Assembly: GCA_040389005.1 (NCBI GenBank)
Contig: JAZKAS010000008.1
Coordinates: 1-56,441, forward strand
Direction of reading: 5' to 3'
Length of the DNA stretch: 56,441 nt
From: JAGOUN01 sp040389005
Lineage (GTDB): Bacteria > Pseudomonadota > Gammaproteobacteria > JAGOUN01
In this document: positions 33,735 to 43,238 of the stretch, piece by piece
How positions within the stretch are numbered: the first letter of the stretch is position 1
Layout: every line of letters starts with the position of its first letter
Program-made: the position numbers and the translations under genes
Notes under the pieces: generated by a model
Seen by the model: only the letters and a program-made list of their open reading frames with translations
Told to the model about the DNA's origin: nothing
Databases searched by the model: none

Positions 33735-34748
33735 TTATTTCAAATAATATTCTAATGTCTTAATCAATCCATCTTCTAATTTAACCGTTGGTTTCCAGTC
33801 TAATAACGTTTCTGCTTTTTCGATAGAAGGGCGGCGTGTGGTCATATCTTGGTAGCCTTTGCCATAATATTGTTCTGAAGTCACATCAATAATTTTAACT
33901 TTCGCGGCATGTTCTTTGTATTTTGGAAAATGCGCGAATGCTTTAATTAAGGCTTCTGCAAGTTCACGAATGGAAGCTTCTGAATCTGGGTACGGATTGC
34001 CGATATTAATAATTTGTTGGCTTGCTTTATTGTCTTTATTTTCAATAATACGAATTAATGCGTCAATACTGTCATCGATATAACAGAAACAACGTCGTTG
34101 CGCGCCTCCATCAACCAACTCAATGTTTTTTCCAAATATAATATTACTGATAAATTGTGTTAGTACGCGCGAGCCGCCCTTATTAACATCATCTAATCTT
34201 GGGCCGTAAAAATTGAACGGTCTGAAAATCGTATAATTCAAACCTTCATGAATGCCATAAGCGTAAATAACTCGGTCAAGCAATTGTTTCGAACAAGAAT
34301 AAATCCAACGTTGTTTGCTGATTGGGCCTAGCACAAGATTGCTGGTTTCTTCATCGAAAAATTCATCAGGCGACATGCCATAAACTTCAGATGTCGATGG
34401 AAAAATAACGCGTGTTTTATACGTGACGGCTAATTTAATGATATCAAGATTCGCTTCGAAATCGAGTTTAAATACTTTAAGCGGATCGCTGACATACGTT
34501 GAGGGTGTTGCAATCGCGGCAAGTGGTAATACCACATCACATTTTTTGACGTGATATTTAATCCATTCTAAATGAATCGTTAAATCACCTTCAAAAAAAT
34601 GAAAACGCGGATGGTTTAAACATGCTTGAATTTTATCGCATTGTAAATCCATGCCATAAATTTCCCAATCGGTGGTAGCTAATATTTTTTCTGATAAGGT
34701 GCTGCCGATAAAGCCGTTAACACCGATAATGAGTATTTTTTTGGACAT
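33735..34748 (-). CDS. ArnA dehydrogenase-domain-like NAD-dependent epimerase/decarboxylase
   Basis: A 337-residue short-chain dehydrogenase matching the C-terminal half of ArnA, which oxidatively decarboxylates UDP-glucuronate to UDP-4-keto-pentose. It has the NAD-binding ILIIGVNGFIGSTLSEKIL, the active-site PSTSEVYG, the catalytic IYSCSKQLLDR (Tyr and Lys) and IFRPFNFYGPR. The N-terminal formyltransferase domain of full ArnA is absent. It is the last gene of a four-gene minus-strand operon with ArnB-, ArnE/F- and ArnT-like genes, beginning 11 bases after the aminotransferase frame. Confidence 0.85.
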   Translation of the reverse strand: MSKKILIIGVNGFIGSTLSEKILATTDWEIYGMDLQCDKIQACLNHPRFHFFEGDLTIHLEWIKYHVKKCDVVLPLAAIATPSTYVSDPLKVFKLDFEANLDIIKLAVTYKTRVIFPSTSEVYGMSPDEFFDEETSNLVLGPISKQRWIYSCSKQLLDRVIYAYGIHEGLNYTIFRPFNFYGPRLDDVNKGGSRVLTQFISNIIFGKNIELVDGGAQRRCFCYIDDSIDALIRIIENKDNKASQQIINIGNPYPDSEASIRELAEALIKAFAHFPKYKEHAAKVKIIDVTSEQYYGKGYQDMTTRRPSIEKAETLLDWKPTVKLEDGLIKTLEYYLK

Positions 34749-34759
34749 GATAATGATTC

Positions 34760-35915
34760 CTATGATTGAGATGAGTTAAAAACGGTTTTCATGGCTTCAA
34801 TAACGCGGTCTTGGTCGTCGAAAGTCATGGTCGGAAATAAAGGTAAACTTAAAATGCGATCCGATGCATATTCTGTATTGGGTAATTGCCCGGCTTTCAC
34901 GGGGAAGTTATCTTGATAATACGGATATAAATGCGCAGCTTTATAATGAATGCCGCTGCCAATATTGAGCGCTTTCATTTTTTCCATAAATTCTGCGCGG
35001 TCCATGCCGGCTGCTTCAATATTTAATAATGGTGTAAAAATATGCCAGGCATGTAAATCATTTTTATTCGCTGCGGCTGGCAAATGCCATTGTTTCCAAC
35101 CGGCTAATTTTTCTAAATATCGATTGGCAAGTGCAGTTCTTTTTTGATTAAAAGCATCAAGATTCGGCAATTGATGAATGCCAATGGCGGCTTGCATATC
35201 CATCATATTATATTTAAAACCTGGCGCGACAATTTCATAATCTTGTTTGCCCGTTTTGCCGTAACGATTCCATGCGACACGGTCCATGCCATGAAAAGCT
35301 AATAAACGAATTCGCGCAGCTAATTCACTGTCACGTGTTGCAACACAACCGCCTTCGCCAGTTGTCATATTTTTATTGGGATGAAAACTGAAAATTTGAA
35401 TATCACCAAAGCTGCCAATTTTTTTGCCTTGATATTCTGTGCCAATCGCGTGCGCGGCATCTTCAATGACGCGAATATTGTGCTTTTTTGCTAACGTATA
35501 AAGTGCGTCAAGATCAACGGGCCGACCGGCAAAATGTACGGGAATAATTATTTTAGTTTTTGGTGTAATCGCTTTTTCAATGTCGGATACTTCCATATTT
35601 AAAGTGTCGCGATTAATATCGACAAATACCGGCGTGCCGCCCGCTCATATTTGGCGTAGAAATAAACGTCATCGATGCGGTGATTACTTCGTCACCGGGC
35701 TGTAAATCAAGCGCTAATAACGTGAGATGCAAGCCCGCGGTAGCTGATGATAATAAAATCGCTTCAGGCGCATTTAAATATTCGCGAAACATGCCGCTGA
35801 GTTTTTCAACACGCGGGCCGGTGGTGATCCACCCTGAGCGTAAACACTCTACGACTTCAGCAATGGCTTCTTCAGAGATTGTGGGCTTTGAAAATGGTAA
35901 AAATACATCGGACAT
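34760..35915 (-). pseudogene. arnB: ArnB-like DegT/DnrJ aminotransferase, frameshifted
   Basis: ArnB transaminates UDP-4-keto-arabinose to UDP-L-Ara4N with PLP. Residues 1-94 (PFSKPTISEEAIAEV, SGWITTGPRVEKL, SSATAGLHLTLLAL, GDEVITASMTFISTPNM) and a second frame (TPVFVDINRDTLNME, IPVHFAGRPVDLDAL, IEDAAHAIGTEYQGK with the PLP region, FSFHPNKNMTTGEGG with the lysine) together make one aminotransferase. The frame breaks near 35640-35648, where NM is followed by only seven bases before GGTPVF; about eight bases appear to be missing. This is either a true mutation or a collapsed assembly junction, since the scaffold has other gaps. Confidence 0.82.
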
Positions 35916-35924
35916 TTTGGCACC

Positions 35925-36296
35925 TTAACTTTGGCAAATTAATACAACACCGGCAATAATCACCAGCGTTCCCGTGAGTCTCATGGGAGAAAAAGAGTGT
36001 TCATGTAAAAAATAATACGCGGCGAAAGAATTAAAAATATAACCAATGCTCACTAGTGGATAAGCAAAACTTAAGTCAGCGCGTGAAAGCACTAAAAACC
36101 AAACGACGGTGCTGATAACATAAATCATCAACCCCGACATGATGCGAATGTTGGTCATGATTTTAAATCCAAAGTGCATTAAATTCGCAGGAGAAAAGCT
36201 AAATGCGCCGATTTGATTCAAGCCCATTTTAAAAAGTAATTGACCAAGTGTGTTTAAAATAACACTTAATAATACTAAACCGATAATAATTTTCAT
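35925..36296 (-). CDS. ArnE/ArnF-like small EamA/SMR membrane protein
   Basis: A 123-residue protein with four hydrophobic helices, including LNTLGQLLFKMGL, VWFLVLSRADLSFAYPLVSIG and GTLVIIAGVVLI. This fits the ArnE/ArnF pair that flips undecaprenyl-phosphate-Ara4N across the inner membrane, and also other SMR-type transporters. Only one subunit is present here, so it may act as a homodimer. It overlaps the ArnT-like gene by four bases and is 9 bases upstream of the ArnB-like frame. Confidence 0.75.
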   Translation of the reverse strand: MKIIIGLVLLSVILNTLGQLLFKMGLNQIGAFSFSPANLMHFGFKIMTNIRIMSGLMIYVISTVVWFLVLSRADLSFAYPLVSIGYIFNSFAAYYFLHEHSFSPMRLTGTLVIIAGVVLICQS

Positions 36297-37765
36297 GTAA
36301 CATCCTGGGGTAACGTCGAATTTAGATGATTAACAACAACAAGATCATTTTTGTTGCGCGCCACGATCCAGCCTTTGTTTTGCGGATAAGCGCTTATAAA
36401 TACTTGGTATTTTCTTTCAGAAATAAACATATAAACCGTGCGCTTGCTTTTCCAGCGTTTTTCGAACTCCGATTCTTGAATCATCCATTGGGTAGTGTCT
36501 TCATGTCCCATGCCAAAGCTGAGTTCGTCAAACGATTCGTTCACAGTAATGATGCGCTGTAAATAATACGGTAGATCTTGATGATAATGATGATACGCAA
36601 CTACTTCATCATTTGGTTGGCTATGTTGTTTCACAAATAACACAAGCGGTTTGATGGTGTGATCATCAAAATAATCGACCCGCGTGACGGCCGCAATAAA
36701 GATTACGCTGGCGATTAAATAAATAATAACGACTTGTTTCATGCGTGCACGAAGATAATGCGCAATTAAAATCGCCAGTGGCGGGAACGCTGGAAGAATA
36801 TACGGAATCAGTTCTGAGTTAGATGCCGAGAAAAACAAAAATACAAATAAAAACCATGCTATGAAAAATAATTCATTTTCGAATTGAAAGCGATTGTTCC
36901 ACCGCACTTGTTTGATGGCCCATAACGCTTTGGGTAAAAAATAAATCCAAGGTAGCGTGCCTAAAAGAATCACCGGTACATAAAACAAAGGAAATTGATT
37001 GCGATGCGCAATGGGTGTTGCATAACGTAAAAATTGTTGTTCAATGAAATAAAAGTTCAAAAACTCAGGGGCTTGTAATTGCGCGAGAATATGCCAAGGG
37101 GCGACGAGTGCAATGAATATCAGTAAGCCGGAAACAAAATATAACTGCGTTAATATTCGCCAACGTTGAAAAATCAAAAACCATAAGCCTGCGATCGCGC
37201 CTGGAAAAATAATACCGATCAAGCCTTTTGTCATCATCGCGCCAGCAGCTGCTACAAATGCGCCCCACATATAATATTTAATATTTTTGCGTGAGGCGCG
37301 TGTCGCTAAATAAAATAAATAAATACTCATGGTAATAAAAACGCTGACCGTCATATCGAGCGTAATCACATGCGCCATGCCAAAATACAAACTCATCGAG
37401 CTCAATATTAACGCCGCGATCCAGCCGGTTTTGCGATCATACAGCCGGCGTGTAAATAAATACGTTGCAAGCACACCCAAAACGCCCATAAAGGCAGTAG
37501 CGAATCTTAATCCCCATTCGTTCAAGCCAAAGGTTTTAATGCTTGCGACTTGCATCCAATAAAACAACGGCGGCTTTTCGAAGTATTTCACACCATTGAT
37601 TCGGGGGATGACATAGTCGTGATTGACCATCATTTCACGCGGAATTTCTGAATAACGCAGTTCATCCGGCGCAGACAAATTGCGCGTGCCCAAAAACGCG
37701 CCAAAGAACAGCGAAGTGATCAGGGTTAATAGCAACAAGTCTTTGAGCCACGAAGATCGAATCAT
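36293..37765 (-). CDS. arnT: ArnT-like glycosyltransferase (lipid A Ara4N transferase type)
   Basis: A 490-residue GT-C membrane enzyme. The first periplasmic loop NLSAPDELRYSEIPREMM carries the acidic motif of ArnT, followed by INGVKYFEKPPLFYWMQ and about eleven membrane helices, then a periplasmic C-terminal domain. ArnT moves 4-amino-4-deoxy-L-arabinose from undecaprenyl phosphate to lipid A, giving resistance to cationic peptides. The neighbouring ArnB- and ArnA-like genes support the arabinose route, though arnC, arnD and ugd are not in the window. It is the first gene of the operon. Confidence 0.83.
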   Translation of the reverse strand: MIRSSWLKDLLLLTLITSLFFGAFLGTRNLSAPDELRYSEIPREMMVNHDYVIPRINGVKYFEKPPLFYWMQVASIKTFGLNEWGLRFATAFMGVLGVLATYLFTRRLYDRKTGWIAALILSSMSLYFGMAHVITLDMTVSVFITMSIYLFYLATRASRKNIKYYMWGAFVAAAGAMMTKGLIGIIFPGAIAGLWFLIFQRWRILTQLYFVSGLLIFIALVAPWHILAQLQAPEFLNFYFIEQQFLRYATPIAHRNQFPLFYVPVILLGTLPWIYFLPKALWAIKQVRWNNRFQFENELFFIAWFLFVFLFFSASNSELIPYILPAFPPLAILIAHYLRARMKQVVIIYLIASVIFIAAVTRVDYFDDHTIKPLVLFVKQHSQPNDEVVAYHHYHQDLPYYLQRIITVNESFDELSFGMGHEDTTQWMIQESEFEKRWKSKRTVYMFISERKYQVFISAYPQNKGWIVARNKNDLVVVNHLNSTLPQDVT

Positions 37766-37938
37766 GATTAAATTTGGTTAAATCGTAAACATTGATGGTC
37801 CGACATCTTACCACTAAACGACAAGAAGTGGGATAGTTTACGAGGCAAGTCGTTTGGGTGCGATGTTAGCCAAAGGATTTTATTGGTTTTGACTCACTGC
37901 TCAGCGATAGCATTAGTTTATCGCCGAGCTAAATATTA

Positions 37939-39087
37939 TTAACCCATTTTTCCAGGAGCAGGGCTGCTCGCTGAGCTAGAAGAGGCTGTGTTAGCTGTGG
38001 AGGTCGGTATTTGTTGAGGGCTGCCTCCGGTTCGAAATGTAGTTGATGTGGGTGCGCCCGATAATTTTGCATGCTGTTCAGGCGGAACAATTACTGCGAC
38101 TACTTCATTATTCGCGTATTCCGCTTCTGCAAAAAACACAACATCGCTATCTTCTTCAATTGCTTCTGCAGCAGCAACAGACTGTTCTGTGTCGTCAACT
38201 GCAGCTAGAGGGGCTGATGGCATTTTCATGTTTTGCAAGCTTGGAAAAAGCCGTAAAAAAGTCTTGAGATGATCTTTTGTATTGTTCAGTGCCGCATTGT
38301 CTGATTTAAGGTTGTGTGCAATGGCATTTTCCTCGATCGAGTATCGATTACGTACGGTTTCAATATCAGACTTTTCTGTTTCTTTTGACTTATTAATGCT
38401 TGCCTCAGCCGCAGAGGTGTCTGGATTATAGTCACCAGCATCGGCGGCGCATTCAATATCGTGTCTCTTCATATTTTCAAGGTCGGAGCGATCGCGTTTT
38501 GCTAATCTTTGAATCGTTCCAATTTCTGAGTCTCGTTGGTTGATTGTTTTCTGATAAGAAACTTTATTTTCTTGAATTTTTGCTTCCAATAAAGACAATT
38601 CTTTTTTTAGAAAGTTAGCTTTTTCTAAAGCTATTTGCACATAATTGTCGTTTAGAATACAGTGCTGGTGAAGTGTCTCAGTAATATTGTCTAGGGCTAT
38701 TGAGAATTTAGAGTCATAAGGTTTTAACACGGTAGAGTTGTGTTCTTTAGTCGCAATTGCGCGCTGTTCAATGCAGTACATTATCAGGTCAATTATTTGA
38801 GATGTTTCTTGTTGTGTATTTTCTTCAAGAGCTGAAACACGATTTAAAATATCAAGGGCAACCTCTATTTTGTTTTGATTTTGTTCTGATGATTGTTTTT
38901 GTTGTTGAAGAATAGCACCAAGTGAATCTTTTAAATTGCTTGTTTTTGAATCTTTATGAGAGTTAGAAACAATTTTTCGGATTTCAAAGTAATCTTTAAA
39001 ATAGTTCTCGATAATTTGAAATAAGCTAAGTGCTTTTCCCCCAGTGCTACTGCTGTCTGAACCTTTTAACATAGAAACTCGCTTCAT
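37939..39087 (-). CDS. Orphan coiled-coil protein with Ser/Ala/Thr-rich tail
   Basis: I do not recognise this 382-residue protein. Residues of about 55-130 and 160-285 are charged and heptad-like (FLKKELSLLEAKIQENK, IQRLAKRDRSDLENMKR), suggesting coiled coils. The region after 300 is acidic and Ala-rich. The end is a disordered Ser/Thr/Ala tail with TASSSSASSPAPGKMG. No membrane segment is evident. It is isolated between the arn-like operon and grxD. The poly-serine tail is shared in style with other orphans here. Confidence 0.62.
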   Translation of the reverse strand: MKRVSMLKGSDSSSTGGKALSLFQIIENYFKDYFEIRKIVSNSHKDSKTSNLKDSLGAILQQQKQSSEQNQNKIEVALDILNRVSALEENTQQETSQIIDLIMYCIEQRAIATKEHNSTVLKPYDSKFSIALDNITETLHQHCILNDNYVQIALEKANFLKKELSLLEAKIQENKVSYQKTINQRDSEIGTIQRLAKRDRSDLENMKRHDIECAADAGDYNPDTSAAEASINKSKETEKSDIETVRNRYSIEENAIAHNLKSDNAALNNTKDHLKTFLRLFPSLQNMKMPSAPLAAVDDTEQSVAAAEAIEEDSDVVFFAEAEYANNEVVAVIVPPEQHAKLSGAPTSTTFRTGGSPQQIPTSTANTASSSSASSPAPGKMG

Positions 39088-39225
39088 CTTACTATTAAGT
39101 GGTTCAATTATAGATAGAAATTTAAAAAGTTCTATGATAGCTAAATTATTTTTCGTAAATACTTAGCTTGAAAGTCTAGGCATTGCCCCCATCTATGCAA
39201 AAGTTTATTTAATAGGCCAAATACC

Positions 39226-39537
39226 ATGAGTAGTACGTTAGAAAAAATCAAGCAACAGATCGCGGAAAACCCTATTCTTTTGTATATGAAAGGTTCGCCT
39301 GAACAGCCACAATGTGGCTTCTCAGCGCGTGCGGTCGGGGTGTTAGACCAATGCGGCAAGCCGTATGCGACGGTGAATATCTTGGAAAATCCGGATATTC
39401 GTGCTGAATTGCCCAAATATGCGAATTGGCCAACTTTTCCACAGCTTTATATTAAAGGTGAACTTATTGGTGGAAGTGATATCATCGCGGAACTTTATGA
39501 ACAAGGCGATTTGCAGCCGATGATTGATGCGGCGTAA
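39226..39537 (+). CDS. grxD: Monothiol glutaredoxin Grx4/GrxD
   Basis: A 103-residue CGFS glutaredoxin that carries [2Fe-2S] clusters and partners with BolA-type proteins; an ibaG gene is present at 29820. The motif KGSPEQPQCGFSARAV has Cys30, with WPTFPQLYIKGELIGGSDI for glutathione binding. It is followed 26 bases later by a peroxiredoxin and an LbtU-like porin, a redox and iron grouping. Confidence 0.95.
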   Translation: MSSTLEKIKQQIAENPILLYMKGSPEQPQCGFSARAVGVLDQCGKPYATVNILENPDIRAELPKYANWPTFPQLYIKGELIGGSDIIAELYEQGDLQPMIDAA

Positions 39538-39563
39538 TTTTAAATGGTAGAAAGGAGAATGAA

Positions 39564-40169
39564 ATGGTGATGTTAGTCGGCAGTAAAGCCCCAGGATTCA
39601 ATGTTCCCGCGGTGTTAGGCAATGGTGAAATTGTAGGCTCTTATGATTTTCTTGAAGAAATCAAAGACAAATATGCGATGGTGTTCTTTTATCCACTCGA
39701 TTTTACGTTTGTGTGCCCGTCTGAATTGATTGCGTTGGATCATCGTATGGATGAATTCAAGAAACGCGGCGTTGAAGTGGTTGCGGTTTCAGTTGATTCA
39801 CAATTTACGCATAATGCTTGGCGCAACACACCGATCAATAAAGGCGGCATTGGTCCGGTGCGTTATGTGATGGCGGCGGATGTGGGGCATGGTATTTGTC
39901 AATCGTACGGTGTTGAACATCCTGCGGCGAAAGTAGCGTTTAGAGGCGCGTTTATTATTGATCGTCATGGTATTGTGCGTGCACAAGTTGTCAATGATTT
40001 ACCATTGGGTCGCGATATTGACGAATTACTGCGTTTAGTCGATGCGTTACAATTCCACGAAGCGCACGGTGAAGTTTGCCCGGCAGGTTGGAAAAAAGGT
40101 GATGTTGGCATGAAAGCGTCGATTGATGGCGTTGCAGATTATCTTGCCAAAGAGGCGGATAAACTATAA
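39564..40169 (+). CDS. 2-Cys peroxiredoxin (AhpC/TSA family)
   Basis: A 201-residue thiol peroxidase. FYPLDFTFVCPSE contains the peroxidatic Cys51, and HGEVCPAGWKKGD near residue 173 holds the resolving cysteine in the typical 2-Cys position. It reduces hydrogen peroxide and organic peroxides. The start has an AAAGGAG site. Its stop overlaps the next ATG (TAATG). Confidence 0.92.
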   Translation: MVMLVGSKAPGFNVPAVLGNGEIVGSYDFLEEIKDKYAMVFFYPLDFTFVCPSELIALDHRMDEFKKRGVEVVAVSVDSQFTHNAWRNTPINKGGIGPVRYVMAADVGHGICQSYGVEHPAAKVAFRGAFIIDRHGIVRAQVVNDLPLGRDIDELLRLVDALQFHEAHGEVCPAGWKKGDVGMKASIDGVADYLAKEADKL

Positions 40170-41410
40170 TGAATACTAAAATTAAGCTACTTTCGATATT
40201 ATTGACTAGCTCAGTATCTTCCATGGCGTTTGCGCAAGGTGTGACGACACAACAAGCGCCCGGTACGGATAATACAAGTTTTTATCAATCTACGATTAAT
40301 CAATTAAATCAATCGAATGGCGATGGTGACCAAGTGGCGTTAAGCCAAGATTGGACAAAATATCTAACACTTAGTGGCACCATGTACACGGATGCAAAAG
40401 GTGGCGATCTGAGCTACGCGACGCAAGGAGAGAACTCGGAGCGTTTATCAGTAACGAATGCGCATTTGACTATTGAAGCAACGCCGAATACGTGGTCGCA
40501 GTTAACGCTTGTGACCAATTACTCGGGCGCAAGTGGTACTTACGGCGCGAATCCAAGCGACAGTGATTTCACTAGCAGCAGTACAACTGATAATCCTGTT
40601 TATGTCGATCAAGCCTATGCGACGTTTGGCGATGAAAGTCGTTATCCGATTTTTGCACAAATTGGACGTCAATATTTACCGTTTGGTCAATATGACGTGA
40701 ATCCGATTGTGAAATCATTGGGGCAAGTGCTGACAGAAATGAATACGACTGACGCGCAAGTTGGTTTTGTTGTGCCAGAAGGTTTATATGGCAGCACGTA
40801 TATATTTCAAAATTCTGTCAATTCTGATGGCGATTCCAGCGGCACGGACCCCTATAATGGTGGTGCGGTATTGGGCTTTAAAAAATCCAATGAAGAAATG
40901 CAATTCGATACGGGTGTCGGCTATTTAAGTAATATGTCAGGCGTTGATTCAGTGGCGAATTATTTAAATGAAAATAATGCGGGATATGGCAGTTCAGTGG
41001 CGGCCTTAGCACCTTACGCGTCTTTTCAAACAGGACCGTTTGGTATTAAAGCAGATTATGTGACAGCGCTTTCTTCTTTTGATAAAACCACTTTACCGTA
41101 TCAGGCGACAACCGATAACGGTGCAAAACCTTCTGCTATCGATGGGCAAGCGAGTTATGCCTTCAATGTCAGAGATATGGACAATGTGTTATTCGTTGGT
41201 TATCAAGTGTCTAATCAAGCTTCGGCGCTTAATCTGCCTAAGAAACGTTATGATGTGGGTTACAATGTTTACCCATGGAAAAATGTATTACTAGGACTTG
41301 AAGTCACGCAAGATATCAATTACGGTGGCTCAAGCACGGTTGATGTGGGCGATACTGCTGATGGTGAAAAATACTATACGTACAATGCGCGTGTCGGTAT
41401 TCAATTCTAA
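40169..41410 (+). CDS. LbtU-like outer membrane siderophore porin
   Basis: A 413-residue exported protein. The signal peptide ends near SSMAFAQ (residues 1 to about 23). A short coiled segment follows (STINQLNQSNGD), then a beta-barrel-like chain with alternating aromatic strands, and the last residue is Phe (ARVGIQF), as in outer membrane proteins. The pattern resembles the Legionella LbtU family, which takes up legiobactin independently of TonB. The family call is by overall pattern, not a diagnostic motif; it could be another 16-strand porin. It is coupled to the peroxiredoxin by a TAATG overlap. Confidence 0.65.
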   Translation: MNTKIKLLSILLTSSVSSMAFAQGVTTQQAPGTDNTSFYQSTINQLNQSNGDGDQVALSQDWTKYLTLSGTMYTDAKGGDLSYATQGENSERLSVTNAHLTIEATPNTWSQLTLVTNYSGASGTYGANPSDSDFTSSSTTDNPVYVDQAYATFGDESRYPIFAQIGRQYLPFGQYDVNPIVKSLGQVLTEMNTTDAQVGFVVPEGLYGSTYIFQNSVNSDGDSSGTDPYNGGAVLGFKKSNEEMQFDTGVGYLSNMSGVDSVANYLNENNAGYGSSVAALAPYASFQTGPFGIKADYVTALSSFDKTTLPYQATTDNGAKPSAIDGQASYAFNVRDMDNVLFVGYQVSNQASALNLPKKRYDVGYNVYPWKNVLLGLEVTQDINYGGSSTVDVGDTADGEKYYTYNARVGIQF

Positions 41411-41419
41411 GATCTTTGT

Positions 41420-41457
41420 AGGGTGGATTAGATGTGCTCATCGTAATCCACCTTTTT
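41420..41457. terminator. Terminator between lbtU-like gene and rnt
   Basis: GGTGGATTA pairs with TAATCCACC and is followed by five Ts. The sequence GTAGGGTGGATTAG...AATCCACC also belongs to a dispersed palindrome family seen in many gammaproteobacteria. It can serve both convergent genes. Confidence 0.8.
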
Positions 41458-41489
41458 GAAAATCATAAAACTGAAGAGATTAATTAAGC

Positions 41490-42092
41490 CTACGTTCCAA
41501 AACTGCTATAACTATTAATAATCTTACAAAACAACTCCGCTGTCTTTTCAGCGTCATAAATCGCTGAATGTGCTTCTTTGCCGTCAAAGGGAATGCCGGC
41601 TTTTTCCATTGCTTTTGCAAGAACTGTTTGCCCATACGCCGCGGCGGCAAGTGTTGCGGTATCAAAGGTTGTAAATGCATGGAAAGGAGTTTTTTTAATT
41701 TCACAGCGTGTGATCATCGCTTGTAAGAAACTCATATCGAATGTTGGGTTATGTGCGACCATCACCGCACGATTGCAGTGGTGCGCTTTTTTATGTGCGT
41801 TGACGTTTTTAAATAAATCCTGCAACACATCTGATTCTGATTTGGCAAAGCGAAAAGGATGATGTGGATCAATGCCAGTAAACTTTAAGGCGTCGGCATC
41901 AAACGTTGCGCTCGCAAACGGTTCGACATGATAACCATAGGTTTTTTCAGGCGCTAATAACCCATTTTCATCATATGTAAGAGTCACCGCGGCGAGTTCT
42001 AACACGGCATTTTTTTTATAATCAAACCCTGCTGTTTCAATATCAATCACCACGGGATAAAAACCGCGAAAGCGTTTTGACATATCTTTCAT
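41490..42092 (-). CDS. rnt: Ribonuclease T
   Basis: A DEDD exonuclease that trims the 3' ends of tRNA and other stable RNAs. VVIDIETAGFD, MVAHNPTFDMSFLQ and AHSAIYDAEKTAELF supply the metal-binding residues and follow RNase T spacing. Length is about 200 residues; the ATG at 42092 or one three codons later could be used. It is convergent with the LbtU-like gene. It lies 3 bases downstream of the terC-like gene on the same strand. Confidence 0.93.
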   Translation of the reverse strand: MKDMSKRFRGFYPVVIDIETAGFDYKKNAVLELAAVTLTYDENGLLAPEKTYGYHVEPFASATFDADALKFTGIDPHHPFRFAKSESDVLQDLFKNVNAHKKAHHCNRAVMVAHNPTFDMSFLQAMITRCEIKKTPFHAFTTFDTATLAAAAYGQTVLAKAMEKAGIPFDGKEAHSAIYDAEKTAELFCKIINSYSSFGT

Positions 42093-42095
42093 GAT

Positions 42096-42803
42096 TTATT
42101 CTCGCGCACGGGTATAGTTGAGTATGGCTTGTGTAAAAAGCACAAAGACAAGCGGCAAATAAATATATCCCCCCGGTATTTCAAAACCGAAACCGCGTAT
42201 CGTAAGAACGCCACCGATCCACATTAAATAACATAATCCAATAATTTTGATGGTAGGATGTTTGTCAATTAATCGACTGAGATAATCACTCGCAATTACC
42301 ATTACCAACATCGCTAAAATAATCGCGCTAATCATCGCCAGAAAGATTTTTGCAATACCAATTGCGGTGACTACGTTATCGATTGAAAACACAATATCGA
42401 CAAACATAATTTGTGTAATGACTGCGGTAAAATTTGCAAATTGCTTTCGTTGTTTTCCTTCTTTGTTAATATGTGCGTGACATGCACGAATTTCTAAAGC
42501 AGGATTAATGACTAGAAATAATCCTCCCAAAATTAATACAATATTATTGATGGTCACGGGCCATGAGCCAATATGAAAAAACGGTTCGGTCAAGGTGGTT
42601 GCAAAAAATAAGGCACTTAAAAACAAAATTCGTGAACCTGCAGCGACTAATAACCCCAAGCGCCGTGCTAAAGCTTGTTGTTGCTTAGGGAGCCGGCTGG
42701 AAGCGGCGACAATAAAGACGATATTGTCGGCATTCAAAATAATTTCTAAAAAAGTCAAGGTGATCAGGCTGAGCCAGAACTCGGGGTTAGAGAAGTGGGG
42801 CAT
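42096..42803 (-). CDS. TerC-family membrane protein
   Basis: A 235-residue polytopic protein with the TerC signatures LEIILNADNIVFIV and MFVDIVFSIDNVVTAIG, acidic residues within membrane helices. It has about seven hydrophobic segments. TerC proteins are linked to metal (manganese) export and co-translational metalation; the specific ion is unknown. It is followed by rnt with a 3-base gap. Confidence 0.87.
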   Translation of the reverse strand: MPHFSNPEFWLSLITLTFLEIILNADNIVFIVAASSRLPKQQQALARRLGLLVAAGSRILFLSALFFATTLTEPFFHIGSWPVTINNIVLILGGLFLVINPALEIRACHAHINKEGKQRKQFANFTAVITQIMFVDIVFSIDNVVTAIGIAKIFLAMISAIILAMLVMVIASDYLSRLIDKHPTIKIIGLCYLMWIGGVLTIRGFGFEIPGGYIYLPLVFVLFTQAILNYTRARE

Positions 42804-42884
42804 TATATTCCTCGTTTTTTAAGCGCCCGAAACAATACCTTATCATGCGGATTTATGCAAAGGATCTATACTTGCCCCTTTGAT

Positions 42885-43226
42885 TTATTTTCCGCTCGAT
42901 GTAGACCTCACAGTGCTTGGGGCAGTATATTCTGGTTTTGGTATACGCGACTGCACATGCATTTTTGCTTCAATGTTAACAGCCAGCGCATGAATGTGTC
43001 GTGCGAACCAGTTGTCCTGATGAGCCATAATATTGTCATATAATGGGCCATTTTTATCGATATGTTGCCGAAGGAATTTTTTGGCGCGATCTTCGCTTGA
43101 TTTAAGATCGTTCATGTTAAGAATAATCCTATCTGCTATTACATCACTATTTAGCTTATTTAGCTCTTGGTACAATTTTGGAAGGTCTTTATCAACGCTG
43201 AATAGAGTTCTACTAAAACTAAGCAT
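42885..43226 (-). CDS. Small orphan protein downstream of papain-like gene
   Basis: A 113-residue charged helical protein (LPKLYQELNKLNSDVIADRI, DRAKKFLRQHIDKNG) with a Ser/Thr-rich end. I do not recognise it. It has an AGGGGAA site and begins 12 bases after the stop of the upstream gene, so the two form an operon. An accessory or immunity role for its partner is possible but unsupported. Confidence 0.55.
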   Translation of the reverse strand: MLSFSRTLFSVDKDLPKLYQELNKLNSDVIADRIILNMNDLKSSEDRAKKFLRQHIDKNGPLYDNIMAHQDNWFARHIHALAVNIEAKMHVQSRIPKPEYTAPSTVRSTSSGK

Positions 43227-43238
43227 TTTAGATTCCCC

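Noticed and set aside
37795..37840. tRNA-like D-arm text (GTTTAGTGGTAAGATGTCGGAC on the minus strand is similar to tRNA-Glu or Gln starts)
   Set aside because: No pairing anticodon stem, T arm or acceptor stem follows, so it is at most a remnant and could be chance.
38043..38272. Two plus-strand open frames opposite the coiled-coil orphan
   Set aside because: They are antisense readings of the Ala/Ser/Gln-rich coding region, a low-complexity artefact.
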